Source: an uncultured Chromatiaceae bacterium (GTDB lineage: Bacteria > Pseudomonadota > Gammaproteobacteria > Enterobacterales > Alteromonadaceae). From it: a stretch of 64,000 bases of DNA. Shown piece by piece: positions 17,286 to 27,323 of the stretch; within the stretch, counting starts at the first letter, position 1; every line of letters begins with the position of its first letter. The stretch spans positions 1-64,000 of the forward strand of contig CAMLRA010000006.1 of NCBI GenBank assembly GCA_946482325.1, read 5' to 3'. The position numbers and the translations under genes were made by a program. The notes beneath the pieces were generated by a model. That model saw only the letters and a list, made by a program, of their open reading frames with translations, searched no databases and was not told the origin of the DNA.

Positions 17286-18667
17286 CAGCGGTGTTCCTCC
17301 AAAAACTGCAGCCGCTGCACGTGCCAGAGCACCAACAGGGCGAAAAAACTACAAAGCACAGTGCCGCCGCTTAATAACAGCCGCATGGCGTCGAGCACGC
17401 CGTTGGCCTGCGCTGCACCGGCGCTGGCGGCAAAACCAAGCGTATTTAAAGCGAGGCCAGACAATAACATAGACAGCGCCGCGCTGACACTGACGACCCA
17501 ATGATGCAATGCCGACACTGCACCATAGGCCGTGCTGCCGGCCGGTTCGGTTTGGGCTAACAAGGGTGGGATCAGCATCGCCATCGCAGTCCAGGCCGCA
17601 CTGCACAGCACGGCGTCAAACAGCAGCCAATAAGTCGGTTCGCCTTGATATAACCACCATTTGGCGCCGCCGCCGATAAGATTCAGCACAAAGACCCAGA
17701 GCAACGTGCGTACAGCACCAAAGCGCGCGCTACTCCAGCCAAGCACGGGGACAAAAGCCAGGCCAGCCAAAGCATAGCCACTGGATAACAAGGCTTTCCA
17801 CCAGGAACCGGCGACTAAATCGGCCTGATTCATCGCATACACCAGCAGGTAATAATCCAGCGTCGCGACAAAAGCGCAGCCACAGAGTTGCAGCAGGCAT
17901 AACAGCAGTAACCAGCGCAGCAGCGGCCGCTGGCGCAGCAGGCTCAGGCTGTCGCGCGCCGCAACTGGGGACGGCGTTGCCGGCGTCGCACTGTGGTTTG
18001 AATCGTGATTTGAATCGTGATTTGGCTCACGGGCGCGCAACGCCAGAAATAATCCGGGCAGCGCAATTAACAAAGTGCCGGTCAGGGCGCCGACCCAGCG
18101 CACGCCTTGTTGAAAACTGCTGAACAGCGCCAGTTGCGACAAAGGCACCAGCCACTGATAGCCCAAAGAGCCGAGTTTTTGCACCGCGCTGGCGAGGCCA
18201 AACACCGCCGTGCGTTGTTGCGGATCTGGTGTTTGTTCAAATACCAGGCTTGATAAAGGCACCGCCAATAGCGGCAGCGCCAGAAAAAACAACAACGACA
18301 ATATTGAGAAGTAACCGAGCTGCCATAGCGGCGGCCAGTCCGCTGGCACCTGCCACATCAGCACAAAACTCAGGCTTAAACCCAGCACACCGGCCAGTAA
18401 AAACGGCCGGCGCCGGCCAAACCGGCTCTGGCAACGGTCTGATGCACGGCCGACATAACCGCTGATACTGCTACCCAGCAGCATAGGGCCGGCGATCGCC
18501 AGACTCAGCCAGACCGGGTCCAGCGCCAGCGTCATCTGATAAAACGGCACGGCCAGCACCAGCACACTCTGGTTGGCAAAAAACAACGCCAAAAAGCCAG
18601 CGGCTAACAAGTAGCGCTGGACCTTTTGGTTTGTGATGGCGTGAGTTGTATTGATGGGGTTTGGCAA
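17285..18667 (-). CDS. MFS sugar transporter (GPH cation-symporter-like)
   Basis: 460 residues and about twelve hydrophobic helices with a central basic/His-Asn-rich loop (SNHDSNHDSNHSATP). SDRCQSRFGRRRPFLLAG is the loop 2-3 signature of sugar:cation symporters of the GPH and SUT type. It probably imports galactosides or oligosaccharide products in the inner membrane alongside the SGLT-type carrier of the same operon. TTG start with GGAG five bases upstream. Ten bases separate it from the upstream glycosidase stop, and its own stop overlaps the repressor start. Confidence 0.82.
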   Translation of the reverse strand: MPNPINTTHAITNQKVQRYLLAAGFLALFFANQSVLVLAVPFYQMTLALDPVWLSLAIAGPMLLGSSISGYVGRASDRCQSRFGRRRPFLLAGVLGLSLSFVLMWQVPADWPPLWQLGYFSILSLLFFLALPLLAVPLSSLVFEQTPDPQQRTAVFGLASAVQKLGSLGYQWLVPLSQLALFSSFQQGVRWVGALTGTLLIALPGLFLALRAREPNHDSNHDSNHSATPATPSPVAARDSLSLLRQRPLLRWLLLLCLLQLCGCAFVATLDYYLLVYAMNQADLVAGSWWKALLSSGYALAGLAFVPVLGWSSARFGAVRTLLWVFVLNLIGGGAKWWLYQGEPTYWLLFDAVLCSAAWTAMAMLIPPLLAQTEPAGSTAYGAVSALHHWVVSVSAALSMLLSGLALNTLGFAASAGAAQANGVLDAMRLLLSGGTVLCSFFALLVLWHVQRLQFLEEHR

Positions 18668-18677
18668 TCAGGCTCCG

Positions 18678-21242
18678 TTAACGCATTAAACTCACTTCGG
18701 CAATTTCCAGCGCATTGTTACCATCGCTTGGCGCCAACAACTGCCACTGCGTGCCTTGCAGCTGCGACAAATCACCGAGTTGCTGGCCCTGATGCGTAAG
18801 CGTTGCCGGCATAAAAGTCGGGTAGGCCTGCGTCAGCAGAGTGGGCGTGGCTTGTAGTGCACTGAGCGGTATCAGCTGATAACGCCAGTCGGGGCTCGCT
18901 TCCAGGTCAATACCAAACGCCAGACCGTCTTGATTCAGCAGCGCAAAACGCACCGGCAGACTATCCTGCTGTTTGCGAAGTACGGCCCGCATTTTCACAG
19001 CGACCTTAGTGTACCCGGCTAAATCGCGTTGCGTCAGCCCCATCACGGCATGGGTTTCGGTGCGCAGCAACGCCAAAGGCGGCTGTTGCCAGTCCGGCGT
19101 TTTGGCCGGGCGCAGGCGTAATGCCAGGCCTTGCTGACGCTCACCGGCCAGCCATTGCTGAGTGACTTGTGCATCTTTTGGATAAAGCAAAGTGGTCTGG
19201 TCGAGCCGCGAATCAAACAGCGGCACTGCAGCGCCCGGTTGTTGCAGCAAAGTGCTGAAATGATGTTGTGGGCTTTGCGGGAAATCCCAGTCCGACGGCA
19301 GCGCTTCGACTGCGCCTGGGAAACTCAGCGCTTTGTTATGTTCTTGTAATACCAGCTGATATTGCAGTTGGCCGCTTTGTTTCGGCAACTTGAGTTTCGT
19401 GCAATAACGCCCCAAATCTTCTGCCTGCATCTGTTGTTCTTGCACCTGACCTTCACCAGCGAGCCGGTAAAACAAGCTGACTTTCAGACCGGATACCTGA
19501 GCGGCAGACAGCCGGGCACAGACCGGCAGCGGCTGGTCGATAGGCCATTGCCGCAGCGGTTGATGGACCAGCAGCGCCGGTTTGGCGGTGATTTCCGGCA
19601 GTAAAAACGGCCGCGTTGAAGCTGGCGTTGGCATTTGTGCTGGTGCCAGTAACGCCGCAGTTTTCGCCAACAGATAACGGCCCGGAGTTAAAGTCACTGA
19701 GCCGTTTTTCGCTGCCTGCTGAGTGCCATCGGCGCGTTGCAACACAAAGTTTTTGCCAAGGTCAGCCAGCTGAATCGTCATCTCTCGCGCACTGACCGAC
19801 AGCCTTACCGCCTCGCGTTTTAAGCTGGAATTCTGGTGTGGGTCGTCCAGCTCAGTCGCATCCGGATACATTTCCAGCTGCCATAAACCGGCTTGTTGTT
19901 GGTCAAGAAAATAAGCGCCACTGCCCTGATATTGCACCAACGGGGAACTGCCGACACCGGCGATATGCCGTAGCTGGTCTGCATGCACAGGCTGATCCGT
20001 CGTGCTATGGCTGTGATAAAACCGACTGCCGTTATTAAGCAGCGCCAGACCTGTGGCCGGATCTAACCGGACATTTAGCGCCGTACCACCAAACTGATTC
20101 GATGCCGGATAAACCCCGGTATCCGCGCCGCGTGGCAGGCCACGAAACACTTCACCGGCAATTAAAAAGCTGATGGCTTTGGCCGGCGTGTATAACAAGT
20201 TGAGATAATGCGTGTTGTATTCCGCATTGCTGGCACCAAGCGCCGCCGGGTCGTAAGCAAACTGCGTGGCCCACTGAAAACCGGCGGTGCGGAAACTGCG
20301 CGCCATCGCCGGGTACAACAGCGGCGCTTTGACATCGGCGGCATCAAACTCGTAAATCATTCGCGCTTTGCCGGCACAGGCCGCGATGTCTTTAAACGGG
20401 TTGTGATACTGGGCAACCGAGCCCAGCACATTGCTTTGCAGGCTGCTGTATTTCAGCAAGCCAGTCGGATACCACTGAAACGACACGCCGTCGATGTTGC
20501 TCTCGCACAGCGCTTTGGCAAATTCCGGCCAGTTGCCTTGTTCACTGCTGTTGTAAAACAACGGCTTAGTCACACCAGCGTCGCGCATCACCTGAATCAG
20601 GCCATTGACATAAGCCGTCACAGCGCCGGCGTCGGCGTGTTTCGGTTCGTTAAACAGCTCAAACGCCAGAATATTCGGGTCTTTGGCGTAGGGCACACCA
20701 TCGCGGTTTTTATGTGCCATCAGCTGGGTTAAATAGCGCTGCTGCGCTTTGATCGCATCAGCTTTTTCGTTCATCTGGTTTTTGCTGTACAGCACGGAAA
20801 AACCAGGCTCTTGCGGGTCCGGCGCCGGATAACCGCTGCCCCACCAGCCAATTGGCGTGACGACAGCTTTGATGTGGTAGCGTTTGAGTTCTGACAGCAA
20901 AAAATCAAACAGCTGCAGATGTTCGTTCTCAAGCAAATTGCCGTCGCGGTCACTGATTAAACGGTCCCATAAGTGAATACGGTATGCCGTGACTCCTAAA
21001 CGCGCCAGGTGCGCCACGTCCATTCGGATCATCTCCTCGTGCGACAAACCCATGGCTTTGACCGAGCGATACCCAAAGGCAAAGGGCAGGCTGTAGTTGG
21101 CGCCAAACAGCGCCACTTCTTCAGGGTTGTCATCGGAGCCTGACTGATACCAGATGCCATCTTTGACATAAGACTCGCTGGCGGTGGCGCTGAGTGACAG
21201 CGCCGCCAGTGTCAGCAGGGTTTTGGGCTGGAACCGCATCAT
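18678..21242 (-). CDS. Secreted clan GH-A (GH5-like) glycoside hydrolase
   Basis: 854 residues with a signal peptide (MMRFQPKTLLTLAALSLSATA). The N-terminal ~350 residues are a TIM-barrel cellulase-like domain. The acid/base Glu is in ILAFELFNEPKH (about 199) and a candidate nucleophile Glu in MIYEFDAAD (about 298). The C-terminal ~450 residues are beta-rich, with two or three modules including a possible carbohydrate-binding domain at the end. The ATG overlaps the symporter stop (TGATG). Position inside a beta-galactoside operon suggests a galactan, galactomannan or arabinogalactan backbone as substrate, but GH5 specificity cannot be read from motifs. Confidence 0.8.
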   Translation of the reverse strand: MMRFQPKTLLTLAALSLSATASESYVKDGIWYQSGSDDNPEEVALFGANYSLPFAFGYRSVKAMGLSHEEMIRMDVAHLARLGVTAYRIHLWDRLISDRDGNLLENEHLQLFDFLLSELKRYHIKAVVTPIGWWGSGYPAPDPQEPGFSVLYSKNQMNEKADAIKAQQRYLTQLMAHKNRDGVPYAKDPNILAFELFNEPKHADAGAVTAYVNGLIQVMRDAGVTKPLFYNSSEQGNWPEFAKALCESNIDGVSFQWYPTGLLKYSSLQSNVLGSVAQYHNPFKDIAACAGKARMIYEFDAADVKAPLLYPAMARSFRTAGFQWATQFAYDPAALGASNAEYNTHYLNLLYTPAKAISFLIAGEVFRGLPRGADTGVYPASNQFGGTALNVRLDPATGLALLNNGSRFYHSHSTTDQPVHADQLRHIAGVGSSPLVQYQGSGAYFLDQQQAGLWQLEMYPDATELDDPHQNSSLKREAVRLSVSAREMTIQLADLGKNFVLQRADGTQQAAKNGSVTLTPGRYLLAKTAALLAPAQMPTPASTRPFLLPEITAKPALLVHQPLRQWPIDQPLPVCARLSAAQVSGLKVSLFYRLAGEGQVQEQQMQAEDLGRYCTKLKLPKQSGQLQYQLVLQEHNKALSFPGAVEALPSDWDFPQSPQHHFSTLLQQPGAAVPLFDSRLDQTTLLYPKDAQVTQQWLAGERQQGLALRLRPAKTPDWQQPPLALLRTETHAVMGLTQRDLAGYTKVAVKMRAVLRKQQDSLPVRFALLNQDGLAFGIDLEASPDWRYQLIPLSALQATPTLLTQAYPTFMPATLTHQGQQLGDLSQLQGTQWQLLAPSDGNNALEIAEVSLMR

Positions 21243-22804
21243 CACCACCACACGCTGTAGAACACCACCAGTACCAGCACGACCAGCGCTAAGGACAGGC
21301 TAAAGCCTTTGCTGGTGCCAAAGCTGATGTCGTTTAACTCCACCGCACCGGCCTGATTTTTATTGCCTTGCAGCAGAGACACCACAATAGCCAGGCCCAG
21401 ACACAGCAGGAACACCAGACCAACCCGGTCCATAAACGGCAGTGCCGGCCAGAACTGATAAAACAGGAAGCTGAATACCGCAGAGCCCACCGCGGCCAGC
21501 AGCGCCGCATCTGCGGTGGTTTTTTTCCAGAACATACCCATAAAAAACAGCACCACGATGCCTGGCGTAAAGAAGCCGGTAAATTCCTGAATATATTGGA
21601 AGGCCTGGTCAAAATCGCCCAGCAGCGGTTTGGCGGTAAAAAGTGCAATCAGCAGCGACAACAAACTGACCGCACGGCCGACCCGCACATAATGCTGCTG
21701 GCTTTGCGCCGGTTTGACCTGGGCATACAAATCCATGGTAAAGAGCGTGGCGACTGAGTTGGTCATCGACGCCAGACTCGACAAAATCGCCGCGACTAAA
21801 GCCGCAAAAATCAGGCCTTTCAGGCCAGACGGCATCAATGCCATCAGCTGTGGATAGGCCTGATCCGGCTTGGCTAAATCCGGCAGGATCAGCACAGCAG
21901 CAATACCCGGCAGCACCACGATAATCGGCATTAACAGCTTCAGGAAGGCAGCAAAAGCGATACCTTTTTGCGCTTCGCGTAAGTTCGGCGCAGCCAACGC
22001 GCGCTGGATAATATATTGGTTAAAACCCCAGTAACTTAAGTTCATCACCCACATACCGCCGACTAAAACCGAAATGCCTGGCAGGCTGGCATAATGCGGA
22101 TTGTCCGGGCTTAAAATCATGTCGAATTTTTCCGGCGCTTTGGCAAGCAGCGTGTCAAAACCAGCCAGCACACCGGCGCCGGCACCAATCATGTCGAGTG
22201 CCAGATACGACATAAACAGGCCACCAAATACCAACAGCACCACTTGCAGAATGTCAGTAAAAGCCACGGCTTTGAGGCCGCCGTACAGTGAATAGCTGAC
22301 TGAGAATAACGCCAGTAGCGCCATACTCCAGAACAGGTCAATGCCGGTCAGCGCATTGACTGCCAGAGCCCCAAGCCACAGCACGGCAGTTAAATTAACA
22401 AACACGTACACTGCCAGCCAGAAGATGGCGAGCGTGGTGCGGACGCGGTTATCAAAACGCTGCTGCAGGAATTGCGGCATCGTATAGATTTGTTTTTTCA
22501 GGAAAATCGGCAGGCAGTACTTACCGACTAACATCAGCGTCAGTGCCGCCATCCATTCGTAAGACGCGATGCCAAGACCAATGGCATAACCCGAACCGGA
22601 CATACCGATGATTTGTTCGGCCGAGATATTCGCCGCAATCAACGAGGCGCCAATTGCCCACCAGGGCAGGCTGTTGCCAGCCAGAAAGTATTCATTAGTG
22701 TCTTTCTGATGGCCTTTTTCTTCGCGCGACACCCAGTAGGCGACGAAGAGCAGGCCGAGGATGTAGACGACAAAAATCGCCATGTCGAGTGTTGATAAAG
22801 TCAT
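21242..22804 (-). CDS. SGLT-type sodium/sugar symporter
   Basis: 520 residues with about 14 helices. Closely resembles the Vibrio Na+/galactose transporter vSGLT: YFLAGNSLPWWAIGASLIAA, NISAEQIIGMSGSGYAIGL and SVSYSLYGGLKAVAFTD are diagnostic stretches. It carries galactose or glucose with Na+ across the inner membrane. ATG 22804 with AGGACAGG upstream is preferred over a GTG-type extension at 22837. 115 bp separate it from galM, the second largest gap in the operon, and it overlaps the GH5-like gene by one base. Confidence 0.92.
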   Translation of the reverse strand: MTLSTLDMAIFVVYILGLLFVAYWVSREEKGHQKDTNEYFLAGNSLPWWAIGASLIAANISAEQIIGMSGSGYAIGLGIASYEWMAALTLMLVGKYCLPIFLKKQIYTMPQFLQQRFDNRVRTTLAIFWLAVYVFVNLTAVLWLGALAVNALTGIDLFWSMALLALFSVSYSLYGGLKAVAFTDILQVVLLVFGGLFMSYLALDMIGAGAGVLAGFDTLLAKAPEKFDMILSPDNPHYASLPGISVLVGGMWVMNLSYWGFNQYIIQRALAAPNLREAQKGIAFAAFLKLLMPIIVVLPGIAAVLILPDLAKPDQAYPQLMALMPSGLKGLIFAALVAAILSSLASMTNSVATLFTMDLYAQVKPAQSQQHYVRVGRAVSLLSLLIALFTAKPLLGDFDQAFQYIQEFTGFFTPGIVVLFFMGMFWKKTTADAALLAAVGSAVFSFLFYQFWPALPFMDRVGLVFLLCLGLAIVVSLLQGNKNQAGAVELNDISFGTSKGFSLSLALVVLVLVVFYSVWW

Positions 22805-22919
22805 AACCTGTCCTGTTCCCTGTGTCTTTGCAGCCACAGCTTTATTGTCTTCGCTCTGTCGCAGCGTTGCGTCAGCAAGGCTGTTGGGAGCTGGTTTTTA
22901 TAAACTTCAGCCGGATGCT

Positions 22920-23984
22920 TCAGCTAAAGCGGTAAAAAATCTGTTGTTGATACAGCTCGCCCGGCCTCAGCACGGCCGACGGAAAATCCGGCCGGTTTGG
23001 TGCGTCCGGAAAATTTTGCGCTTCTAAGCAGATGCCCTGATAAGGCGCAAAAGGTGCACCTAAATAAGTGCTGACATAAACCTGCAGACCGGGCTGAGTA
23101 CTACGTAATTCCAGTGTGCGTTGCGCAACACCGCTGCCGTGACTAAGTCTGGCCTGCAAGGGCTGCGCGTCCTTTGTTGCCTGCACGACAAAACGATTTA
23201 CAAAGCCAGTCACAAAGCAGTGATCCAGCCCATGCGGCAAATCAGCGCTTTGTCGACACAAAGGCCCCACCGCCTTTGGCGTGCGAAAATCAAAGGCATG
23301 CCCGCTGACAGGACGCACGGCGTCCGGCCGCGGAATACCGTTGGTGTCGACCGCCAGATACTGATCGGCCATTAACTCTAACTGATGCGCTGCAAGCGCT
23401 TCCACTGTTTGTTGCGGTGCGAGGTTAAAGTAACAGTGATTGGTCATGTTAATGACTGTCTCGGCGTCGGTAGTTGCCGTGAAACTCAGCTGTAATTCGC
23501 CACCTGACCGCCCTTGGCTATCAATAGAATCAACCACCTGCAGGCGCTGGCGGACCGTCAAAGTGCCAGGGAAACCCTGGTCGCCATTGGGGCTTATCAG
23601 TTCCAGCAGCAAGCTGTCGGCGCTGTGCTCCAGGACTGTCCAGACGCGCTGCGCAAAACCTTGCACGCCGCCATGCAGACAATGTGGTGGCTGACTGGCA
23701 CTCAACGGCCAGGTCGCGCCGCTGCTATCGCGATAAGCAGCATTGGCGATGCGGTTGGCATAGCGGCCAACACTGGCGCCCAGCGCTGCGCTGTCAGTCA
23801 GATAAAACTGCGGGTCGGCCTGTGACAACGTCAGCTCCTGGCCGTGCAGTTTGATGCTTTGCACGCGAGCGCCATAAGGCAACACTGTGACAGTGAGGCC
23901 ACCACTACAACTGATGGCGTGTGGCGTCAGCGCTGTTGGTGTCAGCTGCTGCGTCAGGCGCTGCGCGTCGATCAGCGCGTTCAT
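22920..23984 (-). CDS. galM: Galactose mutarotase (aldose 1-epimerase)
   Basis: 354 residues. It interconverts beta- and alpha-D-galactose so that GalK receives the alpha anomer. Visible active-site motifs are GRYANRI, the His of LHGG, NMTNHCYFNL (catalytic His) and the C-terminal Glu in ICLEAQNFPDAPN. Cytoplasmic, no signal peptide. The start overlaps the galK stop by four bases (ATGA). Confidence 0.94.
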   Translation of the reverse strand: MNALIDAQRLTQQLTPTALTPHAISCSGGLTVTVLPYGARVQSIKLHGQELTLSQADPQFYLTDSAALGASVGRYANRIANAAYRDSSGATWPLSASQPPHCLHGGVQGFAQRVWTVLEHSADSLLLELISPNGDQGFPGTLTVRQRLQVVDSIDSQGRSGGELQLSFTATTDAETVINMTNHCYFNLAPQQTVEALAAHQLELMADQYLAVDTNGIPRPDAVRPVSGHAFDFRTPKAVGPLCRQSADLPHGLDHCFVTGFVNRFVVQATKDAQPLQARLSHGSGVAQRTLELRSTQPGLQVYVSTYLGAPFAPYQGICLEAQNFPDAPNRPDFPSAVLRPGELYQQQIFYRFS

Positions 23985-25153
23985 AAAGCGCGGGCTCCGG
24001 CGCTGGCCTGACAGAGGTAAAAAGTCGGCTCAAGCTGATGCGCCGCCGGGTAAACTTTGCTTAAGTGCTGGCACACAGGTTCAACTAAATCGGCCGGTAA
24101 CAAGGCCACCACACAACCGCCAAAACCACCGCCGGTCATCCGCACGCCGCCGCGTTCGCCGCAGATGGCCGCGACTTCCGCCACCAGAAAATCAATGGCC
24201 GGCACTGTGATGGCAAAATCGTCCCGCATCGACTGGTGCGACGCTGCCATCAGCGCGCTTAAGGTTTTGATATCAGCGTTTTTCAGCGCCACAGCAGCTG
24301 CTTCAGTGCGGTTGTTTTCGCTGATGACATGGCGGGCACGGGCATAAATCAGTGGGTCCAGCTGGCTATTCGCAGCTTCCAATTGTTCCAACGTCACATC
24401 ACGCAGTGCTTTAACACCAAAGAATTTCGCGGCCGCTTCGCATTGTTCCCGGCGTTCGTTGTAGGCGCTGTCGACCAGACCGCGTTGGACATTGGAATGA
24501 ATGATTAAGACCTGTAACGACTCAGGCATCGGCACCGTTTGATAGTCAAGGCTGCGGCAATCCAGCAGCAACGCCTGACCGGCTAAACCGGCAGCACTGA
24601 CCAGCTGGTCCATAATGCCGCACTGGCAACCGGCAAACTGATGTTCAGCCTGTTGACCATTCAGCGCATTGTCGCGCGGCGACAGTGGCGCGCCTGCCAG
24701 CGTGCTGAGGCCCAGGCCCAACACCATTTCCAGCGACGCTGACGAACTTAAACCGGCACCTTGCGGCACATTGCCGCCGACCACCAGCTGACAGCCCGGC
24801 AGTGCCAGACCGCGTTGCTGTAAGCCAGCGACGACGCCACGGACATAATGGGCCCAGCGTGGCGTGTTGACTGGCGTGCTGGCCGGTGTTAGCGGTGCAG
24901 TTAAATCAATCACATGCAGCTGTTGATAATCGGCCGCGAAGATTTCAATCTGGTTGGAACCCGGCACGGCGCGGCTGGCCAGTACCGTTTCAAACTGAAT
25001 AGCGCAGGGCAGCACAAAACCATCGTTGTAGTCGGTGTGCTCGCCAATCAGGTTGACGCGTCCCGGCGCACTGAACAGCTGCGTGGCATCGGCGCCAAAT
25101 TCGCGCTGGAAAATTGTTTTGACCATGTTCTGAAGAACGCCGGACAGACTCAT
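23981..25153 (-). CDS. galK: Galactokinase
   Basis: 390 residues of the GHMP kinase family. The galactokinase signature GRVNLIGEHTDYNDGFVLP near the N-terminus, the ATP loop VPQGAGLSSSASLE and motif 3 MTGGGFGGCV are all intact. It phosphorylates alpha-galactose at C1 with ATP. ATG 25153 overlaps the galT stop (ATGA) and has AGGAG upstream inside galT; a second ATG about nine codons on (MVKTIFQRE) is possible. Confidence 0.96.
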   Translation of the reverse strand: MSLSGVLQNMVKTIFQREFGADATQLFSAPGRVNLIGEHTDYNDGFVLPCAIQFETVLASRAVPGSNQIEIFAADYQQLHVIDLTAPLTPASTPVNTPRWAHYVRGVVAGLQQRGLALPGCQLVVGGNVPQGAGLSSSASLEMVLGLGLSTLAGAPLSPRDNALNGQQAEHQFAGCQCGIMDQLVSAAGLAGQALLLDCRSLDYQTVPMPESLQVLIIHSNVQRGLVDSAYNERREQCEAAAKFFGVKALRDVTLEQLEAANSQLDPLIYARARHVISENNRTEAAAVALKNADIKTLSALMAASHQSMRDDFAITVPAIDFLVAEVAAICGERGGVRMTGGGFGGCVVALLPADLVEPVCQHLSKVYPAAHQLEPTFYLCQASAGARAL

Positions 25154-26235
25154 GCTCTGACTCCTGTTGCTGCCTTTTTATAATGAGTGGCCGGCAGGTC
25201 ACGTAAGCGTGCTGCGGCTTGTTCCGGGGTCATATCACGCTGGGTTTCGGCCAGCATTTCATACCCTACCATAAACTTTTTCACGCTGGCGGAGCGCAGC
25301 AGCGGCGGATAAAAATGCGCGTGCAGCTGCCAGTGGGCGGTATCAGTGCCGCTATATGGCGCACAGTGCCAGCCCATCGAATAAGGGAAAGAACACTGAA
25401 ACAGATTGTCGTAACGAATGGTCAGTGCCTGCAGAATTTCCGCGAGGCTCAATTGTTCCGCTTCAGTCAACTGTTCCAGATGCTGCACGGCGCGTTTGGG
25501 TAACAACAGCGTTTCAAACGGCCAGCTGGCCCAATACGGCACCACCACCAGCCAGTCGGCATTGTCCAACACCAGCCGCGAGCGGTCGGCCAGCTCCAGC
25601 TCGGCATAGCGCTGCAAGAGGTTTTTGCCGTGTTTGGTGAAGTACGCCGCCTGCTGTGCGTCTTCACGCGCCGGCAGCGTCGGAATGCCTTTACTGGCCC
25701 AAATCTGACCATGTGGGTGCGGATTGGAGCAGCCGTTGATCGCGCCTTTGTTTTCAAATACCTGCACCCAGCCGTATTCGCGTGCTAACTCTTGATATTG
25801 GCCAATCCAGCATTGGATCACGGCCTGAATGTCGCTGATGGTTAGTTCCGGCAGCGTTTTGCTGTGATCCGGCGAATAGCAGATCACCCGGCTGCAGCCT
25901 TGTTCTGACTGTAATTGCAGCAAATCTTCCTGATTGACTACCGCATCTGGTGTCTGGGTATTCAGTGCCGCAAAGTCGTTCTGAAATACAAAAGGGCCCT
26001 GATACTTTGGGTTATGCGCGCCATTGATCCGCACATTGCCGGGGCACAGATAACAAGTTTCGTCGTAGGACGGCTGTACGCTGTTGTCGGCCGCTTCCAC
26101 TTGCCCTTGCCAGGGCCGTTTGGCGCGATGTGGCGATACCAGCACCCAGTCGCCGGTCAGCGGATTGAGCCGGCGGTGCGGATGCTCGACTGGATCAAAA
26201 ACAGGCGGTGTAACGGTGGTATTCATTTCAGACAT
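25150..26235 (-). CDS. galT: Galactose-1-phosphate uridylyltransferase
   Basis: 361 residues. The HIT-superfamily active site NPHPHGQIWA carries the nucleophilic His. Zinc-site residues (CYLCPGN, the HNPKYQG neighbourhood) and YSPDHSKTLPEL are typical of class I GalT. It exchanges UMP between UDP-glucose and galactose-1-phosphate. ATG 26235 overlaps the last eight bases of galE and has AGGAAA upstream; ATG 26226 is an alternative. Confidence 0.96.
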   Translation of the reverse strand: MSEMNTTVTPPVFDPVEHPHRRLNPLTGDWVLVSPHRAKRPWQGQVEAADNSVQPSYDETCYLCPGNVRINGAHNPKYQGPFVFQNDFAALNTQTPDAVVNQEDLLQLQSEQGCSRVICYSPDHSKTLPELTISDIQAVIQCWIGQYQELAREYGWVQVFENKGAINGCSNPHPHGQIWASKGIPTLPAREDAQQAAYFTKHGKNLLQRYAELELADRSRLVLDNADWLVVVPYWASWPFETLLLPKRAVQHLEQLTEAEQLSLAEILQALTIRYDNLFQCSFPYSMGWHCAPYSGTDTAHWQLHAHFYPPLLRSASVKKFMVGYEMLAETQRDMTPEQAAARLRDLPATHYKKAATGVRA

Positions 26236-27310
26236 CAGCAATTTCCTCTACAGCAGTGCCCACAGCTTGATCGGCAGTGCGATAGCCCTGCGGATTTTGT
26301 TGTTGCCAGCGCCAGGTGTCGCTGACCATATCGGTTAAATTGAGCCGCGCCTGCCAGCCCAGTTGTTGCTGCGCTTTGCCGGCATCGGCATAACAGGCGC
26401 TGACATCGCCGGGGCGACGTGGCGCAAAATGAAGTGGAATAGGGTGGCCCGACACTTGCCGGAACGCTTCGACCATCTCGAGCACTGAATACCCCTGGCC
26501 GGTGCCAAGGTTAAACAGGTGCTGGCCGGCTTGGTTGCAGAGCTGTTCCAGCGCTCGGACATGGCCGTCAGCCAAATCCAGCACATGAATGTAGTCGCGC
26601 ACGCCGGTGCCGTCCGGCGTTGGGTAGTCGTTGCCAAATACCGTGAGTGCCTCACGCCGGCCGACGGCGACCTGGCTGATAAATGGCAATAAGTTGTTCG
26701 GAATACCTTGTGGGTCTTCGCCGAGCTGACCCGACGGATGCGCGCCGACCGGGTTGAAGTAGCGGAGTACTACCGCAGAAAATGCCACATTGGCAGCGCA
26801 AAAATCGGCGAGAATGTGTTCCACCATAAACTTGCTGCGGCCATACACACTTTGTGGTCCGGTTGGCGATTGTTCGGTGAGCGGTAATGACTGCGGGTCG
26901 CCATAGACAGTCGCCGATGAGCTGAATACCAGACAGTTCACCTGATACTGCTGCATCACGTTGAGCAGCGTCACAGTGCCGGCGACATTGTGCTGATAGT
27001 ATTTCAGCGGTTCGCGCGCCGATTCACCCACTGCTTTTAAACCGGCAAAGTGGATCACCGCATCAAAGTGTTGTCCGGCTGCAGCGTGTGCCGCAAACAC
27101 GGCCGCAAGCGCGTCGGCATCACAGATATCGAGCTGGTGAAAATCAAAGCTGCCGGGCATACCCTGGCTTAAATTGCTGAGCCGCTTTAATACTTCGGGT
27201 TGGCTATTGCTGAAATTATCCACCAGCACCAGCTGATGGCCGCGCGCCAGCAGCGCCAGCGCGGTATGAGAACCGATGTAACCGGCACCGCCGGTCAGCA
27301 GGATATTCAT
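26228..27310 (-). CDS. galE: UDP-glucose 4-epimerase
   Basis: 360 residues, extended SDR. The NAD-binding GGAGYIGSH lies at the N-terminus, with FSSSATVYG (Ser/Thr), the catalytic YGRSKFMVE (Tyr-x3-Lys) and LRYFNPVGAHPSG. It regenerates UDP-glucose from UDP-galactose and completes the Leloir pathway. Its ATG is 13 bp past the beta-galactosidase stop with GGAG about nine bases upstream. Confidence 0.96.
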   Translation of the reverse strand: MNILLTGGAGYIGSHTALALLARGHQLVLVDNFSNSQPEVLKRLSNLSQGMPGSFDFHQLDICDADALAAVFAAHAAAGQHFDAVIHFAGLKAVGESAREPLKYYQHNVAGTVTLLNVMQQYQVNCLVFSSSATVYGDPQSLPLTEQSPTGPQSVYGRSKFMVEHILADFCAANVAFSAVVLRYFNPVGAHPSGQLGEDPQGIPNNLLPFISQVAVGRREALTVFGNDYPTPDGTGVRDYIHVLDLADGHVRALEQLCNQAGQHLFNLGTGQGYSVLEMVEAFRQVSGHPIPLHFAPRRPGDVSACYADAGKAQQQLGWQARLNLTDMVSDTWRWQQQNPQGYRTADQAVGTAVEEIADV

Positions 27311-27323
27311 CCGTTGTGCTCCG

